DNA of 64,000 nucleotides. Source: Nyssa sinensis (lineage: Eukaryota; Streptophyta; Magnoliopsida; Cornales; Nyssaceae). The position numbers and the translations under genes were made by a program. Shown here piece after piece: positions 34,183 through 47,297 of the stretch (positions are counted from its first letter, which is position 1; every line of letters begins with the position of its first letter). Location of the stretch: assembly GCA_008638375.1 (NCBI GenBank), contig CM018052.1:28044045-28108044 (forward strand), read 5' to 3'. A model generated the notes under the pieces. It did not search any database. It had not been told where the DNA came from and saw only the letters and a program-made list of their open reading frames with translations.

Positions 34183-36031
34183 TGTAGACACCTCATTTTG
34201 TGACCCTTGATTAAGTCGTAAAAACTGATAATTATGCTAAGAAACCTACTTCAAATAGGGACTCTTCCCTATTGAGTCCTATTCTCATTAGGACTTCTCC
34301 TGACAAAGTCCTATTCCCACCAGGACTCTTCTACTAAAGTCCCAGTTTTATTAGGACTCCTCCTGACAGAGTCTTATTCCCCCTAGGACTCTCCTCAGTT
34401 TTATGAGGACTCCTCCTAACAAAGTCCCACTCCTATTAGGGCTCTCCTACTAGAGTCCCAATCCAAGTAAAACGCTTCTTGACAGATTCATACTCCCGTT
34501 AGGACTCTTTTGCCCATCGGAGAGAGTTTCGGTAACATCGGCACATTTTTGCCTTCTAAGGGCATGTTGGTAATATTGGCACAATCTTACCCTCAAAAGG
34601 ACTTCCTAGTTACTTGAAGGGCATTTTCGTAATTCTTATATCATTTTACCCACATGGGAGTAATTTGCTAAATTTACCCATTTGGTGACGAATTGGGGGT
34701 AATTTAGTCTTTTCACATATCTTGTGGCAATCTAGAGATTGGTAATCTTGGGTGATAATAGTTTATTTAGGCTTAATTAGGACTTTTTACTTTTAGAGTT
34801 TCCATAAATCTAGTTGCTTGATATTTTCTTAAATGAAAATACATTGAACTTAGACATTTTTATTTTATAATTTATTTTTCAATTAAATTTTATTTCTCTT
34901 TTATCTCATTGGTTCTAGCATGTAGACACCAATTCTATTGGTTCGTGCATTGTCATAATTATTTAGTTAAGATAATCATTCTTATTTAATTTTCTATTTA
35001 TTTAATTAGATAATTATCACTCAAGACATGATCATAACCCTCCGTTTTAGTGTTTCATTTTAGGCCCTTAGATAAAATCTCTTTATTTTCTTATAAATAA
35101 AGCCCCTAGGCCATCAATTTTAGGGGACAAAAGATGACGAAATACACGATTTTCATCGTCTTATGCTACTAGCATAATTCTAAAGCTCTCTCTATAAGAA
35201 CTCTCCCTCTCTCGAGGCCGAAGGCCTACCCAAGTGACAACCTCCCTTCACGAAGCAAGCTAGAGTGACGCTTTCCAAACCGAAGAACAAGTCGGAGATC
35301 TGCTTGATTGAAGCCTCCGATCCAGATTTTCCTAGCCGACGTGCTGCTCGACTACCACGATTAAATAAGGTATGCTCTCAAACCTTAACATTTTTTCTTT
35401 AGATCTGGTTGATCTCACCTCTTTTATCACTCTTGATAAAAAGAGGGTAAACCGGAGAATTATGTGACTCTAATTCCGTTTTTTGAACGGATATGTTGGA
35501 AACCTTTGGGCTCGAGTCAGAATTATTTCCTGTTTTTTCTGCTCTGTTTTTACTTCTTTACAACAGATTCTTTACTATTTATTTCTTTCATACTTACATA
35601 TCTTTTTTCAATTTTCTCATAAAAAAATAGCTTTGCAAGTGAATATTCGAAGCTGATCCATTCGGATCGGGCGGGGTGGGTGCCTAACACCTTCCCACTC
35701 CGTACTTTAGCCCCCGAATCTGTTTCTCAGGTATTTATATTTTTCAGTACTTTATCTTCATTTTGATCCATGTCAAGGGATCTTTAGTATGTATTTAGAA
35801 ATCAAGGCAATATAATTTATTTTTCATTCTTTTCGGTTTTTCTTTATATATATTGTTCAATCTGTAATGGGTTTACTTGTTTCTTACCAAAAACAAGTTG
35901 ACGACTCCTCAATCTCTCTATCTTCCATAAGAGGCATTCCTTCCCACTTTAAGGGAAGGAGACAGCTGGGATCCATCTAAATCAATAAAAGGATGACTTA
36001 CTTCCTTTTTTTTTCGGTGCTGATGCCCACA
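34183..36031 (+). repeat. 5' LTR of the 9.9-kb gypsy element
   Basis: 1,849 bp. It contains seven or so tandem 38-41-bp units (AGGACTC(C/T)TCCTGACAAAGTCC type) at 34240-34520 and a TATA box TTATAAATAAAGC near 35091. The 3' LTR has the same arrangement with CTATAAATAGAGC near 43131. The two LTRs differ by many substitutions and small indels, so the insertion is old. Confidence 0.85.
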
Positions 36032-36059
36032 GTGGCGACTCTGCTAGGCAACAAAAGAG

Positions 36060-37660
36060 CGTTAGACTTAGCAAAATATTCCCTTTAAGGCTATTTTGTT
36101 TACATACTTTACGTTCATTTGTTTTTATACTTTATGATAAATGTATTGATGTATGGATGTTTGAATGTATTAATAGATGAATAAAAAATGACTAAAATCT
36201 GAATACCTTGCACACACATCACTTTTATACATTGCATTTGTACTACATACTCTCCAAACCTCAAACAGTTAGTAGCCCTCACCCCATATGCTTACTCAGC
36301 TTGACGGGTGTCACTGGTGAAAGCCTTCTACTCCTTAGTCAAATATCGCTTGATTGGGGACACTACACTCTAGTGGCCTTGGGATGGTATGCAAAAAGGC
36401 AATGCAGTACCATTTGACTATAGTCATTATAATCTAATGGTTGTGGAAGGTATATGGCACATCCTGTCATAAGGGAAACCTTGAAACCTTTACCCGATTG
36501 AAGCGTAATGCACATAATCAGCCATAGATTCATGATTCAGGACTTCAAACCTAGTATTGATAAGACATACAAACTTTTTCACGACATATTCGTGCAGTCA
36601 AAAAAATCTAAAAAGTAAAAAAAAATACCCTTCTCTATTAGCCGATCAGCACATAGGTGAGTGCCGATCGGCACACAGAAAACTGCCCTCTCGCTCTACA
36701 AAATGTTTCCTATTTTCTGAATTTTTTTCGAAAAACTCCGATTATTTTTCCTGAAAAACCAATTTTGCAAGCTACAGCAAGACTACAAATGAGAATTTTT
36801 TGGGTTTTCCTAGACACCAAACAAGTTAAATAACATAGGTGTTTTTCAAAAGTAGGCACCCACAACTCACTTGGAAATAGGCTAGCCAAGGCCAACAAAA
36901 TGACTTTCAAAATGAACTTTTTGAATTTATTCTCATCACATAAATCAACTTGAGTTTTAATTAGTTTTGGTCCTAGTAAAGGTTTGGATCAATTTCAAAT
37001 ATTTTCCCGATCTTTTAGGAATCTTTCCTTCAAAATCTAGAAATGACTTTCATTCAAGTCCTTCACTATGCCAGAATTTTGGGGCTAGGTACGACTTTCG
37101 AGATTTCATAGTTTGGATTCTTTAATCATCTTAAGAATCAAGTAGAGCTCCAATCTATGGCCCCCTCTCAAATCTTCCTATCATGCTAACCACTCGGGAT
37201 AAGTTTCAATTCAATTTCAAGATTCACCTCTCTTTAGGATTTTCATCTTGTCAATCAAGGTTCATCTTGACCACTCTATTAGAGTCTAAATCAATTCCAT
37301 TGGGATTGCATTATCCCAAACCTTAGTAATTATTTCCTCATTCAAGAAAATCATTACATTCTCTTAGGGGCTACCTCGGCATTATGCCCCTACTTTTTTT
37401 CAAAAAAAATTAATCAAAAAATTTCAAAAATTCAAAATTCAAAATTCAAAAAAGTGCCTGTTTCACTTTCTACTAAGGAATGATCTTCTTCTCCATTTAG
37501 ATTAGATCTTATGCTACTCAAACCTTTGACATCAAGAGAACACTTTGCACTGTTGGCTTGGATTCAAACTCCTCTGCGCTCATTTGGTGATAAAAAAAAA
37601 TTCATTAAGGTTTTCTATCCCATTGCAGCTCTTATTCCCTTAATTGAGCTCGTAAAACCA
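36060..37660 (+). other. Untranslated leader region of the gypsy element
   Basis: Between the primer-binding site and gag. No sizeable conserved frame. It is typical of the long leaders of Tat/Ogre-type or LARD elements. Confidence 0.5.
36646..36676. repeat. Palindromic GTGCCGATCGGCAC inside the gypsy element
   Basis: The perfect 14-bp palindrome has a second related word, CCGATCAGCACA, just before it. It matches the core of the array at 32863-33085. Confidence 0.7.
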
Positions 37661-38640
37661 TGGCATCAAAATTAAGTCAATCATTTCACCTTGTCACTGT
37701 GGATCAAGATCAATTGCTCCATATTTTGTCTAAAATCAGAAAAGACATGACCGATTGTAAAGATGAAACATAGAGGCTCTCCCAGACAGTCCAAGAACTG
37801 TTACAACAAGGATTACCACCACCTCCACTAGTCCCAGTAGGGCCTAACAATGCTCCCAATAACCAACGACCTATATCTCATCATCTCCCATAGAATCAAC
37901 AAGCCCAAGATGCAACCATACATGATCAGTTTAATCGAGCCGAACAAATTGGGCGCAAAATGAAGTCAAAGCTCAACACCAATGAAGAGGCTCTTTTCAA
38001 AAGGCTTGAAAAGATGGAAGTCTTAATATGCAAATCCAACCATGGAAATGATATGGTTGATATCCAAAAACTCTCCTTTTATTTAGAGGTTCATTTGGCC
38101 TACAAGTTCAAAAATGCCAAACTTAGACAAATTTAATGGGACCACACGCCCAAAGACCCACCTCAAGCTCTATACTAGGGCCATGCAACCAATAGGGGCT
38201 ACAACTAAAATGATGGCTCAAATGTTCTACCAAAACTTCACTAGGGAAACTCTTCATTGGCTCTTAGACTTGGAAGAGCCCATGTCCAAAAATTAGGAAC
38301 AATTTTGCAATGCCTTAGTCACGCAGTACAAGTACAACAATGAGTTCGAAATCACACTCAAGGACCTTGAGACCACCAAGCAAGAACCCAAGGACACTCT
38401 TTCTACTTTCATCACCCAATAGAGGGCCAAGCGGCCCAAATGCTCAACAGGCTAAGTAAAGCTGAACAGGTACAAATGGGAAAGAAAAACTTGCTTCCCA
38501 TCTATCGTGAATCAATGTCTGCCCACTACTTTGAGACTTTCAAAGCTCGTGTAAGGGCTGGAATCCTAATCAATGATGCAATTAATGATGAAACATTGAG
38601 GAAGCCTACACAAAAAGAAAGCCCAATAACTTAGAAATTG
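37661..38640 (+). pseudogene. gypsy gag relic of the 9.9-kb element
   Basis: It opens MASKLSQSFHLVTVDQDQLL and continues HILSKIRKDMTDCKDET. After a frame change comes MPNLDKFNGTTRPKTHLKLY then TRAMQPIGATTKMMAQMFYQNF, ETLHWLLDLE and EQFCNALVTQYKYN, the usual retrotransposon gag core (F.Y.G...P..H...Y...M). Stops near 37771, 38295 and 38420, plus frameshifts, disable it. No zinc knuckle can be followed. Confidence 0.75.
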
Positions 38641-38699
38641 TAGTCAATGCTTTAACTCCACAACAGTCATTCTCTTGGTCTGTTAGTTTAATTGTCTCA

Positions 38700-40940
38700 C
38701 CACCGCCAAATTCATCTCGAAGGCGCTCATCAAGGTCATTCTCAGAACTCTTTGCATCATTGAACGAAGTTTTTCAAAAGCTTTGAGAAGAAGGGCATCT
38801 CCAACCTTTGGATTGTTAGCCCACTCCAAACCCAATACCCAAGAGCTATGATCTGAGCAAGCATTGTGCCTACCATCAATATGCAAGCCACTATACTGAT
38901 CATTGCACCAAGTTGAGGTATGCTATCCAAGATTTGATTGATGAACAATCTATTGGGCCTCCTTCTTCAAGGATCAACCAAGATTAGCCCACAATCAAGA
39001 ATGAAGAGCTCTCCAAGCCAAAGATCATTCTTTTATTCTTTATGGATAATTTTTATCTGTCTTTCCTCATGTTTCAATAAAAATTCTCTTAGGATACTTT
39101 CAACAAAATGTTTTCATGATTCATCTTGATTCTTTAAGAAAATGAATGTTATCATATTCACAATAAGATTGAATATGTTGAATCTGAGCATCATCAAACT
39201 TCATAAATCATCTTGATTTTCTCATTGTTCACTTGTTCATTCATTTGTCTGATTCAATCACCATCTAAAGCAAATAATCGTCATGACCCTAAGCAGACAT
39301 TAGCATTATGAGTTTAAAAAATGTGATTGTTCCCTAAAAGAAAGCAATTCCAAGGATATGAGGCCATCACTTGGCAAACCAAATTTATTCTATCACCTAT
39401 ATCAAGATATCTACTTGCAAAGCATTTGAGCCTAATTGATCAGCCTTTATTTCTTAAACCCATCTACCAAACCTTTAGGGGGGAAATCCTACTATATGTA
39501 CACTCTCTCAATGCCTTCATAGAAGAATCAAAGAGCAAAGAGAAGAAACATCTTTGTCCCATGTGAAAGAAAACATTTTCAAGCAATGAAGTGAGAAACA
39601 ATCATCTAAGAAGAATCAAAAGCAAATGAAAGAAAAACTTTGCCTTACTAAAGAAAAACATTTCCAAGCAAGGAAGTGACAAAACAACCATCAAGGAAGG
39701 GTTAGATTGTAAAAAAAAAAAAAAAAAACCCTTTTGTATGATCAAAAAAAGCATTTTCCAAGTAAGGATGCAAGAAATTAGTTAATAAAGCCTTGTATAA
39801 CTCAAAGAGTTTCAAGCGAGCAATGAATTACGTTAGACCTGATTCTCTAAAAAAGGGATACGTAAGCATCCTAAGAAGAAACTTTAGGCTCAGTTATCTA
39901 TATAAAATTCATGCAAGTGAAGGTCCTACTAAGAATGGACATGCACATTGAGGTCTTATAAATAAACAACATGCACATCAAAAAGATGCACAGAAGGGGC
40001 TTGGTACTATGAACCTAGATTTTTGGGCCTTATATACCTTTTATTTGGTAAACCTTAACCCAGCTTACATTTCATCCCTAATAATAAGACCACCTTGAGG
40101 GTTTGCTTACTTAAGGGAATTGTCACATTTCAACTCAATGCTCTTTCATAAGGTCGTACAAAAATGGATGGATCATATAACAATCGGTTTCAGACAAGAG
40201 AATTCCTCCTTACCAGTTTGCACTACATTGTCTCTTCATTTTTCACCCATTTTTCGAAGGAATTCATCAATGGACTCCTTACCTACCAATTTACACCAAA
40301 TTGCTTGCTCACTTTCTAAAGTAACTCGTCTTTACTTTACAAGGGGCTCCCTTATGCCTTGTTCATTCTAAAAGTAATTCATACTCTTAATCATATAATT
40401 TTTCCTAAATCAAGGGGCTCTTACATGCCAATGTAAGGAAAATTTTTCCATTTTACCTTTTCATGCCTTAACAACTTTTCCCACATCTTGGGTAAAGTCT
40501 CCATCACTTTGGTTCATCCAAAATATCTTTCATTCAATGATTTCATCTAATATGCTCAGCTAAACACGCAATCTATTTGTGAAATCAATGATTCTCATTT
40601 TCTTAAAGGATCAGATCGAATCTTGCTTAAAACAAATACTTTGAAATTTTCAAAGGAATCTCCCAAATCATTTGAAAGGGCAAAAAGATTTTATCCATGA
40701 ACTTGAAGATAAATCTTTAGCTGATCAAGTCTCTTAAGCCTTTATATCCTCAGTTCATAGCTCAAGTAGATTTTTCCAATCATCTTCAAAGATGCAAAAC
40801 CTCATCATTCGAAACCAAGCAATGGTTCTTTTGACCTAAGCAACCAACTTGATTGCGAATGATTTAGGGGCTAGTAGAGTACAAGCCAAAAGTCAGAATT
40901 TTCTCTAAAAGAAAAATCCTTTTCAAAAATGAAAAAAAAA
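38700..40940. other. Non-coding interior of the gypsy element
   Basis: This is where pol would be expected. I see no protease, RT, RNase H or integrase motif in any frame, only short chance frames. Words such as AAGAAAAACATTTTC-AAGCAA(T/G)GAAGTGA recur at 39570-39770. Confidence 0.6.
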
Positions 40941-41290
40941 TCTGTTTCACAACATTTTCTCTCATTTAATGAGAACATTTCTTTTCTCCTATCTAAGTTG
41001 AGTACATATTCTTCACTCCTATTTGAGTTGAGTACATTCTTTTTATTCATCTCTAAGTTGAGTAAATTTTATATTTCTCTAGCTGAGATAAGAGTTCTTC
41101 ATCAATGTGATTTTTTCATAACTTTTCGCACTCCTATCTAATTTGAGTTTATACTTCCTTTTGCCTAGGTCAAGGCTGATTCCTTGTCTCTGCCATATCT
41201 AAGGCAAGCATTTTCATAAACTCTTATCATTAGTTGAGTTTATTGCTTTGAGTGTATCTCCTGTCAAAGTTTAGTACACTTCTTGTTCTC
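40940..41290. repeat. Imperfect repeats around AGTTGAGTACATTC
   Basis: TCCTATCTAAGTTGAGTACAT-type units of about 45-55 bp occur six or so times with drift. Confidence 0.6.
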
Positions 41291-41439
41291 CTATCCTAAG
41301 AAAGAGTTAGGCAGGATGAGCTTTTAGTCTGAAACTCGATCAAACTCTTCCCCATGGGGTCATACTCAATTCCATCATTCTAGTGGAGTTAGCCTAATTC
41401 ATCTCCCCAGCGAGTCAGAATCAAACGTTCCCCATAGAG

Positions 41440-41900
41440 TCTTTACTCTCCGAACAAGTCATCTAAGGACGCATTTCATCAACCTATTAGGATGGAGTTC
41501 CCTTTTAGGTAAGTCGTTTGAAGATGAATTTTATCAGCCTATTAGGATAGCATTCATTTTATGAAAGTCGTCTGAAGACGCAACTTCATTAGCCTATTAG
41601 GATAGCATTCTTTTTAGGAAAGTCATCTGAGGATGCAAATTTATTATCTTGTTAGGATAGCATTCCTTTCAGGTAAGTCATCTGAGGATGCAATTTATCA
41701 GCCAATTAGGATAACATTCATTTTAGGAAAGTCGTCTGAGGACGCAAATTCACTATCCTATTAGGATAGCATTCATTTCGGGTGAGCCATCTATTGTATC
41801 ACATTTTATCATCCTGTCAGGATATAATGTTCCTTCTGGGTAAACCATCTATCACATTCTCTCTTACCAACCTACTAGGATGGAATTTCCTTGTAGGTAA
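41440..41900. repeat. Tandem array, about 57-62-bp unit, 7 copies
   Basis: The units share AAGTC(G/A)TCTGA(A/G)GA(C/T)GCAA and CCTATTAGGATAGCATTC. The array is intact enough to follow from 41450 to 41800 and decays towards 41900. Non-coding. Confidence 0.85.
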
Positions 41901-42230
41901 AACGTTCAAGGACGTAAGATCATCTCATGAGAACATAATCTCATGAAAGACTTGTTAGGATCGCATTTCTTGTTAAGTAAGATTCTAAGGAGTCATTTTT
42001 TAGAGTGTAACCTCATAACAGTCCTATCGAGATGAATCTCTTTAGATAAAATTCTGTAAAGACAACATTCATTTTCGTTAGTCATGAACTACAAACAGTC
42101 AGATTCTCTTGAGGGTGATACGTAAGAATCTCATAGAGGAATGAGTCTGACCACGGCAAGTCAAAATGGTTATCTTTTTTTCTTGCGTTGATGGTCACTT
42201 GCTTGCAAGTTCCATCAACGAGGGAATTTC

Positions 42231-43248
42231 TGTAAAACCGATAATTATGTTAAGAAACCTACCTCAAGTAAAGACTTTTCTCGATTGAGTCTTATTCTCA
42301 TTAGGACTCTTCTTGACAAAGTCCTATTCCTGCCAAGACTCTCTTGTTAGAGTCTCTATTCCATTAAGACTCCTCCTAACAAAGTTCTATTTATATTAGG
42401 ACTCTCCTAACAGAGTCTTAGTTCCATTAGGACTCATCTTGACAAAGTCTCATTCCCATTAGGGCTTTCCTACCAGAGTCCCAATCCAAGTAGGACTCTT
42501 CCTAATAGAGTCATACTCTCGTTAGGACTCTTTTGCCCATCAGAGGGAGTTTTGATAACTTCGGTACCTTTTTGCCCACTAAAAGTATTTTGGTGATTTT
42601 TGCACAGTCCTACCCTCAGTAGGACTTCCTAGTTACTTGAAAGACATTTCGTAATTTTCATATCATTTTACCCACATGGGGATAATTTGGTAATTTTAGC
42701 CCTTTGGTGATGAATTAGGGGTAATTTGGTCTTTTTACATGTCTTGTGGCAATCTAGAGATTTTCTGCCAAATTGGGAGCAATTTGGTAATCTTGAGTGA
42801 TAGTAGTCTATTTAAGCTTAATTAGGACTTTCCACTTTTAGAGTTACCTTAAATCTGGTTGCTTGATATTTCCTTAAATGAAGATATATTGAACCTAGAC
42901 ATTTTTATTTTAGAGTTTATTTTTTAATTAAATTATATTTTTTTTTATCTCATTGGCTCTTGCATGTAGACACCAATTCTATTGGTTCGTTCATTGTCAT
43001 AATTATTTATTAATTCATTTAGTTAGGATAAGCATTCTTATTTAATCAGATAATTATCACTCAAGACATGATCCTAGCCTTCCGTTTTAGGGTTCCATCT
43101 TAGGCCCTCGGATCAAATCTCTATATTTCCCTATAAATAGAGCCCCCGAGGCCATCAATTTTAAGGGACATAAAAATGACGAAATACACAATTTTTATAG
43201 CCTTATGCTACTAGCATAATTCTAAAGTTCTCTCTACAAGAACTCTCC

Positions 43249-43282
<34 letters not shown>

Positions 43283-44098
43283 AGGCCGAAGCCCTGTCGA
43301 AGTGACAGCTTCTCTTCACGAAACAAGCTAGAGCGACGCTTTCCAAACCGAAGAACAAGCTAGAGATATGTCCGATTGAAGCCTTCGATCTAGATTTTCC
43401 TAGCCGAAGTGCTGCCCGACTACCACGACTGAATAAAGTACGCTCCCAAACCCTTAATATTTTTCTTTAGATCCAGTTGATCTTGCCTCTTTTATCACTC
43501 TTGATAAAAGAGGGTAAACTAGAGAACTACGTGACTCTGATTCAGTTTTCTGAACGGATATGTAGGAAGCCTTCGGGCCCAAGTCAGATTTATTTCCTAT
43601 ATTTTCTGTTCTATTTTTACTTTTTTACAACAGATTCTTTATTGTTTATATCTTCCATACTTACATCTCTTTTTTTCAGTTTTCTCATAACAAAACAGCC
43701 TTGTAAGTGAATAGTCGAGGTCGATCCATTCGCATCGGGCGGGATGGGTGCCTAACACCTTCCCACTCCGTACTTTAGCCCCCTAATCCGTTTCTCTAGT
43801 GTTTATATTTTTTAGTGCTTTATCTTTGTTTCGATCCATGTCAAGGGATCTTTAGTATGTATTTAGGATCAAGGCAATGTAATTTATTTTTTATTCCTTT
43901 CGGTTTTCCTTTATATGTATTGTTCAATCTATAATGGGTTTGCTTGTTTTTTACCCAAAAATAAGTTTGCGACTCCTCAATCTTTCTATCTCCCATAAGA
44001 GTCATTCATTTCTACCTTAAGGGAAGGAGACAGTCGAGGTCCCTCTAAATATATAAAAAGGATGGCATACTTTCCTTTTTTTGGTGATAGTGAACACA
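42231..44098 (+). repeat. 3' LTR of the 9.9-kb gypsy element
   Basis: Begins TGTAAAACCG after a purine-rich ACGAGGGAATTT. It lacks about 30 bp present at the start of the 5' LTR but otherwise follows it throughout, including the tandem units at 42280-42530. A (CT)n tract at 43254-43283 is longer than in the 5' LTR. Confidence 0.85.
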
Positions 44099-44103
44099 CA
44101 TAA

Positions 44104-46850
44104 GTTTGGGCACTACAAAATTGAGTGTTCTAAGCTCAAAGAACAATAGGGAAAGAAAAATGTTAATTCTGCTAATGTTTCTGGTGTTGCATAAGAAACC
44201 ATTAAGGTTGAAAATATTATGCTTTCAGTTACTGTTTTTGATAATCGCTCCAAGAAGGAGTGGATTCTTGATTCGCGTTGCTCCTATCATATGACCCCTA
44301 ATTGGGATTGGTTCGCCGCTTATGATGTAATCAATGGTGGTTCAGTCTTAATGGCCAACAACATGTCTTGTAAGACAATTGGGATAGGTACAATTTGAAT
44401 TCGTTTGCATGACAGAATTGTGAGGACTTTAACAAATGTAAGGCACACACCTAACTTTAAGAAAAATCTAATTTCTTTGAGATGTTTGGATTCCAATGGT
44501 TGCAAGTTCTCTACTAAAAGTGGAGCTATGAAGGTTTGCAAGGGATTTTTGGTTATGATGAAAGGTAACAAAATCAATGGCTTTTACGTTTTTTAAAGAA
44601 GTACAGTTGTTAGTTCTGCAAATGTTTTATCTTCATCTCCAATTGATCCAAATTCAAATACCACTTATTTGTGGCATATATGATTGGGTCACATAAGCGA
44701 AAAGAGTATCACGATTCTGAGCAAGCAGGGTTTCCTTTGTGGACAGTCGATAGGAAAGCTTGACTTTTGGGAGTATTGTGCTTTTGAAAAATAGAAAAAA
44801 GTGAAGTTCAGTACCGCGATTCATAGAACCAAGGGTACAGTTGACTGTATCCATTTGAATCTTTAGGGTCTTGCAACCATCCCATCCCAGGGTGGTGCTC
44901 GGTATTTTTTACTTTTAGTGATGATTATTCAAGGAAAGTTTGGTTGTATTTTCTTAAACATAAGAATGAGACATTTTCTACGTTCAAGTAGTGGAAAGTC
45001 TTGATTGAGAAGAAAATAGGAAAATAGACCAAGTAGCTTAAAATAGACAATGTCATGGAATTTTGTGATGGAGAGTTTAATAAGTTGTGTCATAATAAGG
45101 GAATTGTGAGGCACAGAGCAGTTCGTGGCACTCAGCAAAATGGAGCCATAGAACGGATGAACAAAACTCTTATAGAGAGAGCTTGTTATTTGCTCTCAAA
45201 TGTCGGGTTGTCTAAGGAATTTTGGACAGAGGTCGTCAATACAACTTGCTATTTGGTAAACCGTTCTCCTAATACTGCTATTGAAACTAAAACTCCTAAT
45301 GAGGTTTGGTCTGATACTCTTACTGATTATTCAAATTTGAAAGTATTTGGTTGTCTTACTTATTATCATGTGAATGATAACCTTGAGCTTAAGGACAAGA
45401 AATGCATATTTATTGCATATGCACACAGGGTCAAAGGATATAGATTATGGTATATTGATCCTAAGTCACCTAAGTTAGTTATCAGTAGGGATGATACTTC
45501 TGATGAATCTGTTGTGTTTCATGCGAGAAAGGAGTTCAGTGATGTTTCAGGGAATAAGCAAAGTTATAGAAGTGAGATGGAGCTACAGGTTAGAGCATCA
45601 GAGAGAGTGCAAGAGGGTACTCAACTTCAGCCCATTGTTTCTGCATAGAGTTCTTCCTCATACTCTAGTGTAAAAGAAAAACAACAATATAGCATTGTGA
45701 CTGGTAGAGAAAAGAGATAGATTAGGCCACCTCAGAGATTTGGGTATGCAGATTTGGTTGCGTATGCACTTACTATAGAAAAGGATATTGCAGTGCAAAA
45801 GCCTTCCACCTATTCAAAAGTTATCATGGGTAGTGAGTCTGCATAGTGGATTGTGGCCATGAATGAAAAAGTTAAATCTCTTCATAAGAACTAGACATGG
45901 GATTTGGTGAAATTGCTTATGGGCTCGAAAACTGTTGGTTGTAAATGGATCTTCAAGAAAAATGAAGGCATCCCAAAGGTTGAAGATGCTAGATATAAGG
46001 CATACCAGTTGCAAAGGGCTATAGTTAAAGAAAAGGTGTGAGTTTCAATGAAGTTTTCTCACTCGTTATGAAGCATAACTCTATTTGCTTATTGCTTGCG
46101 TTGGTTACTTTGTTTGATATAGAGCTTGAGCAGCTTGATGTCAAGACAGCGTTTTTACATAACAAGCTTGAGGAAACTATCTACATAAAATAACTAGAGG
46201 GTTTTGTTATGCAAGATAAAGAAGAACATGTTTGTAAGTTGACAAAATCATTGTATGACTTAAAACAGTCCCCAAGGCAGCGGTACAAGCGGTTTGACAC
46301 CTTTATGGTGGGTAGTGGTTACTCGAGGAGTAATTTTGATTGTTGTGTGTATTATAGATAGTTGTCAGATGGTTCTTTTATTTACTTATTACTCTATGTA
46401 AATGACATTCTTATTACTACCAAACGCATATCGGATATTGACAGTTTGAAGTTCTTGCGGAATAATGAGTTTTAGATGAAAGATTTGGGTGCTACAAAGA
46501 CGATTTAGGGTGTGGAGATTCACAGGGACAAAAAACATGGAAAGTTGTACTTGTCATAGCAAAAGTAAAAATGGAATGTTTTTGAACATTTTGTTATGTA
46601 GAGTTCCAAATCAGTAAGTATTTCAATTGCATCTCATTTTAGGCTTTCTGCAGCGTTGTTTCTACAAAGTGAGGAAGAGGAACAATAAATGTTAGGTTTT
46701 CCTTATTCTAGTGCAGTTGGTAGCATTATGCATGCTATGGTTTGCACACGTCTGGATATTTCCCAAGAAGTCAGTGTTGTTAGTCAATATATGGAAAATC
46801 CTAACAAAACTTATTGGTAGGCGAAGTACATAAGACTTATGTGACTTAAT
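44104..46850 (+). pseudogene. copia 2 pol (protease, integrase, RT)
   Basis: Starts with the second half of the zinc knuckle (KFGHYKIECSKLKEQ). Protease is WILDSRCSYHMT near 44259, with the catalytic DSG changed to DSR. The longest open part, 45055-45648, carries integrase with TQQNGAIERMNKTLIERACYLL and TETKTPNEVWS-type sequence, plus the following PKLVISRDD motif. RT remnants include TVGCKWIFK near 45930, LDVKTAFLHNKLEE near 46137 and YVNDILI near 46398, where the catalytic YVDD is altered. Several stops interrupt RT. RNase H is lost. Confidence 0.85.
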
Positions 46851-47110
46851 CCTAATTGTGTTGCTAGAAGTGAATAATCAGTTAGGGATACGAAGGGCTC
46901 ACCCCCCCAAATATAGTAAGGGTTTATTGGAAAATTTAAATGTATCCAATCAAGATTAGAATTTAACTGCGATGCAATATAAATACGTTGTAACCCTATT
47001 TTCTATGTAATGAAAAACATAGTCACTCTCATGGACGTAGATGTATTGCCGAATCACCTAAGTTTCTTTGTCACTTTCTCTCTTCCTCTCTAACTCTTAT
47101 TGCATAAATC

Positions 47111-47297
47111 ATTAATTTCATAATATATATATATATATATATCACTATAAGTAACATAACAATGGGGAGAGTAAAGGTTCCCAAAAGGTTGAGTAGAGGT
47201 GCGAATGACCACTTTGATGAGGCATGGGATCCTAAAGTTGCCCTAAAAATAAAGGGTATCTTTATATTTGAATTCCATAAAAGCCTCCATATTAGAG
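47111..47297. other. Flank of copia 2 with short (TA)n
   Basis: A (TA)n run at 47124-47142, then 150 bp of moderately GC-richer sequence that is interrupted at 47298 by the gypsy insertion and resumes at 49251. Confidence 0.5.

Larger units (their letters stand above)
34183..44098 (+). mobile_element. Gag-only gypsy element (LARD-like), 9.9 kb, inserted in copia 2
   Basis: It starts TGTAGACACC and ends GAACACA, with target duplication CACAA (34178-34182) and CATAA (44099-44103). Taking out the element and one copy rejoins the copia zinc knuckle in frame. LTRs are 34183-36031 and about 42231-44098. Primer-site-like GTGGCGACTCTGC follows the 5' LTR at 36032. A decayed gag is present but no protease, RT or integrase, so it needed proteins from a relative. 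The remaining interior is non-coding with several tandem arrays. Confidence 0.85.
33100..47110 (+). mobile_element. Decayed Ty1/copia retrotransposon 2, plus strand
   Basis: LTR-like sequence ends at about 33386 and is followed by a perfect primer-binding motif TGGTATCAGAGC (33388-33399), then gag, protease, integrase and RT to about 46850. A probable 3' LTR (46860-47110) shares CGTAGA(C/T)GTA and an ATTGCATAA end with the upstream LTR. The zinc knuckle of gag is split by the 9.9-kb gypsy element at 34183-44098. Multiple stops make it defective. The RNase H domain is missing. Confidence 0.8.
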
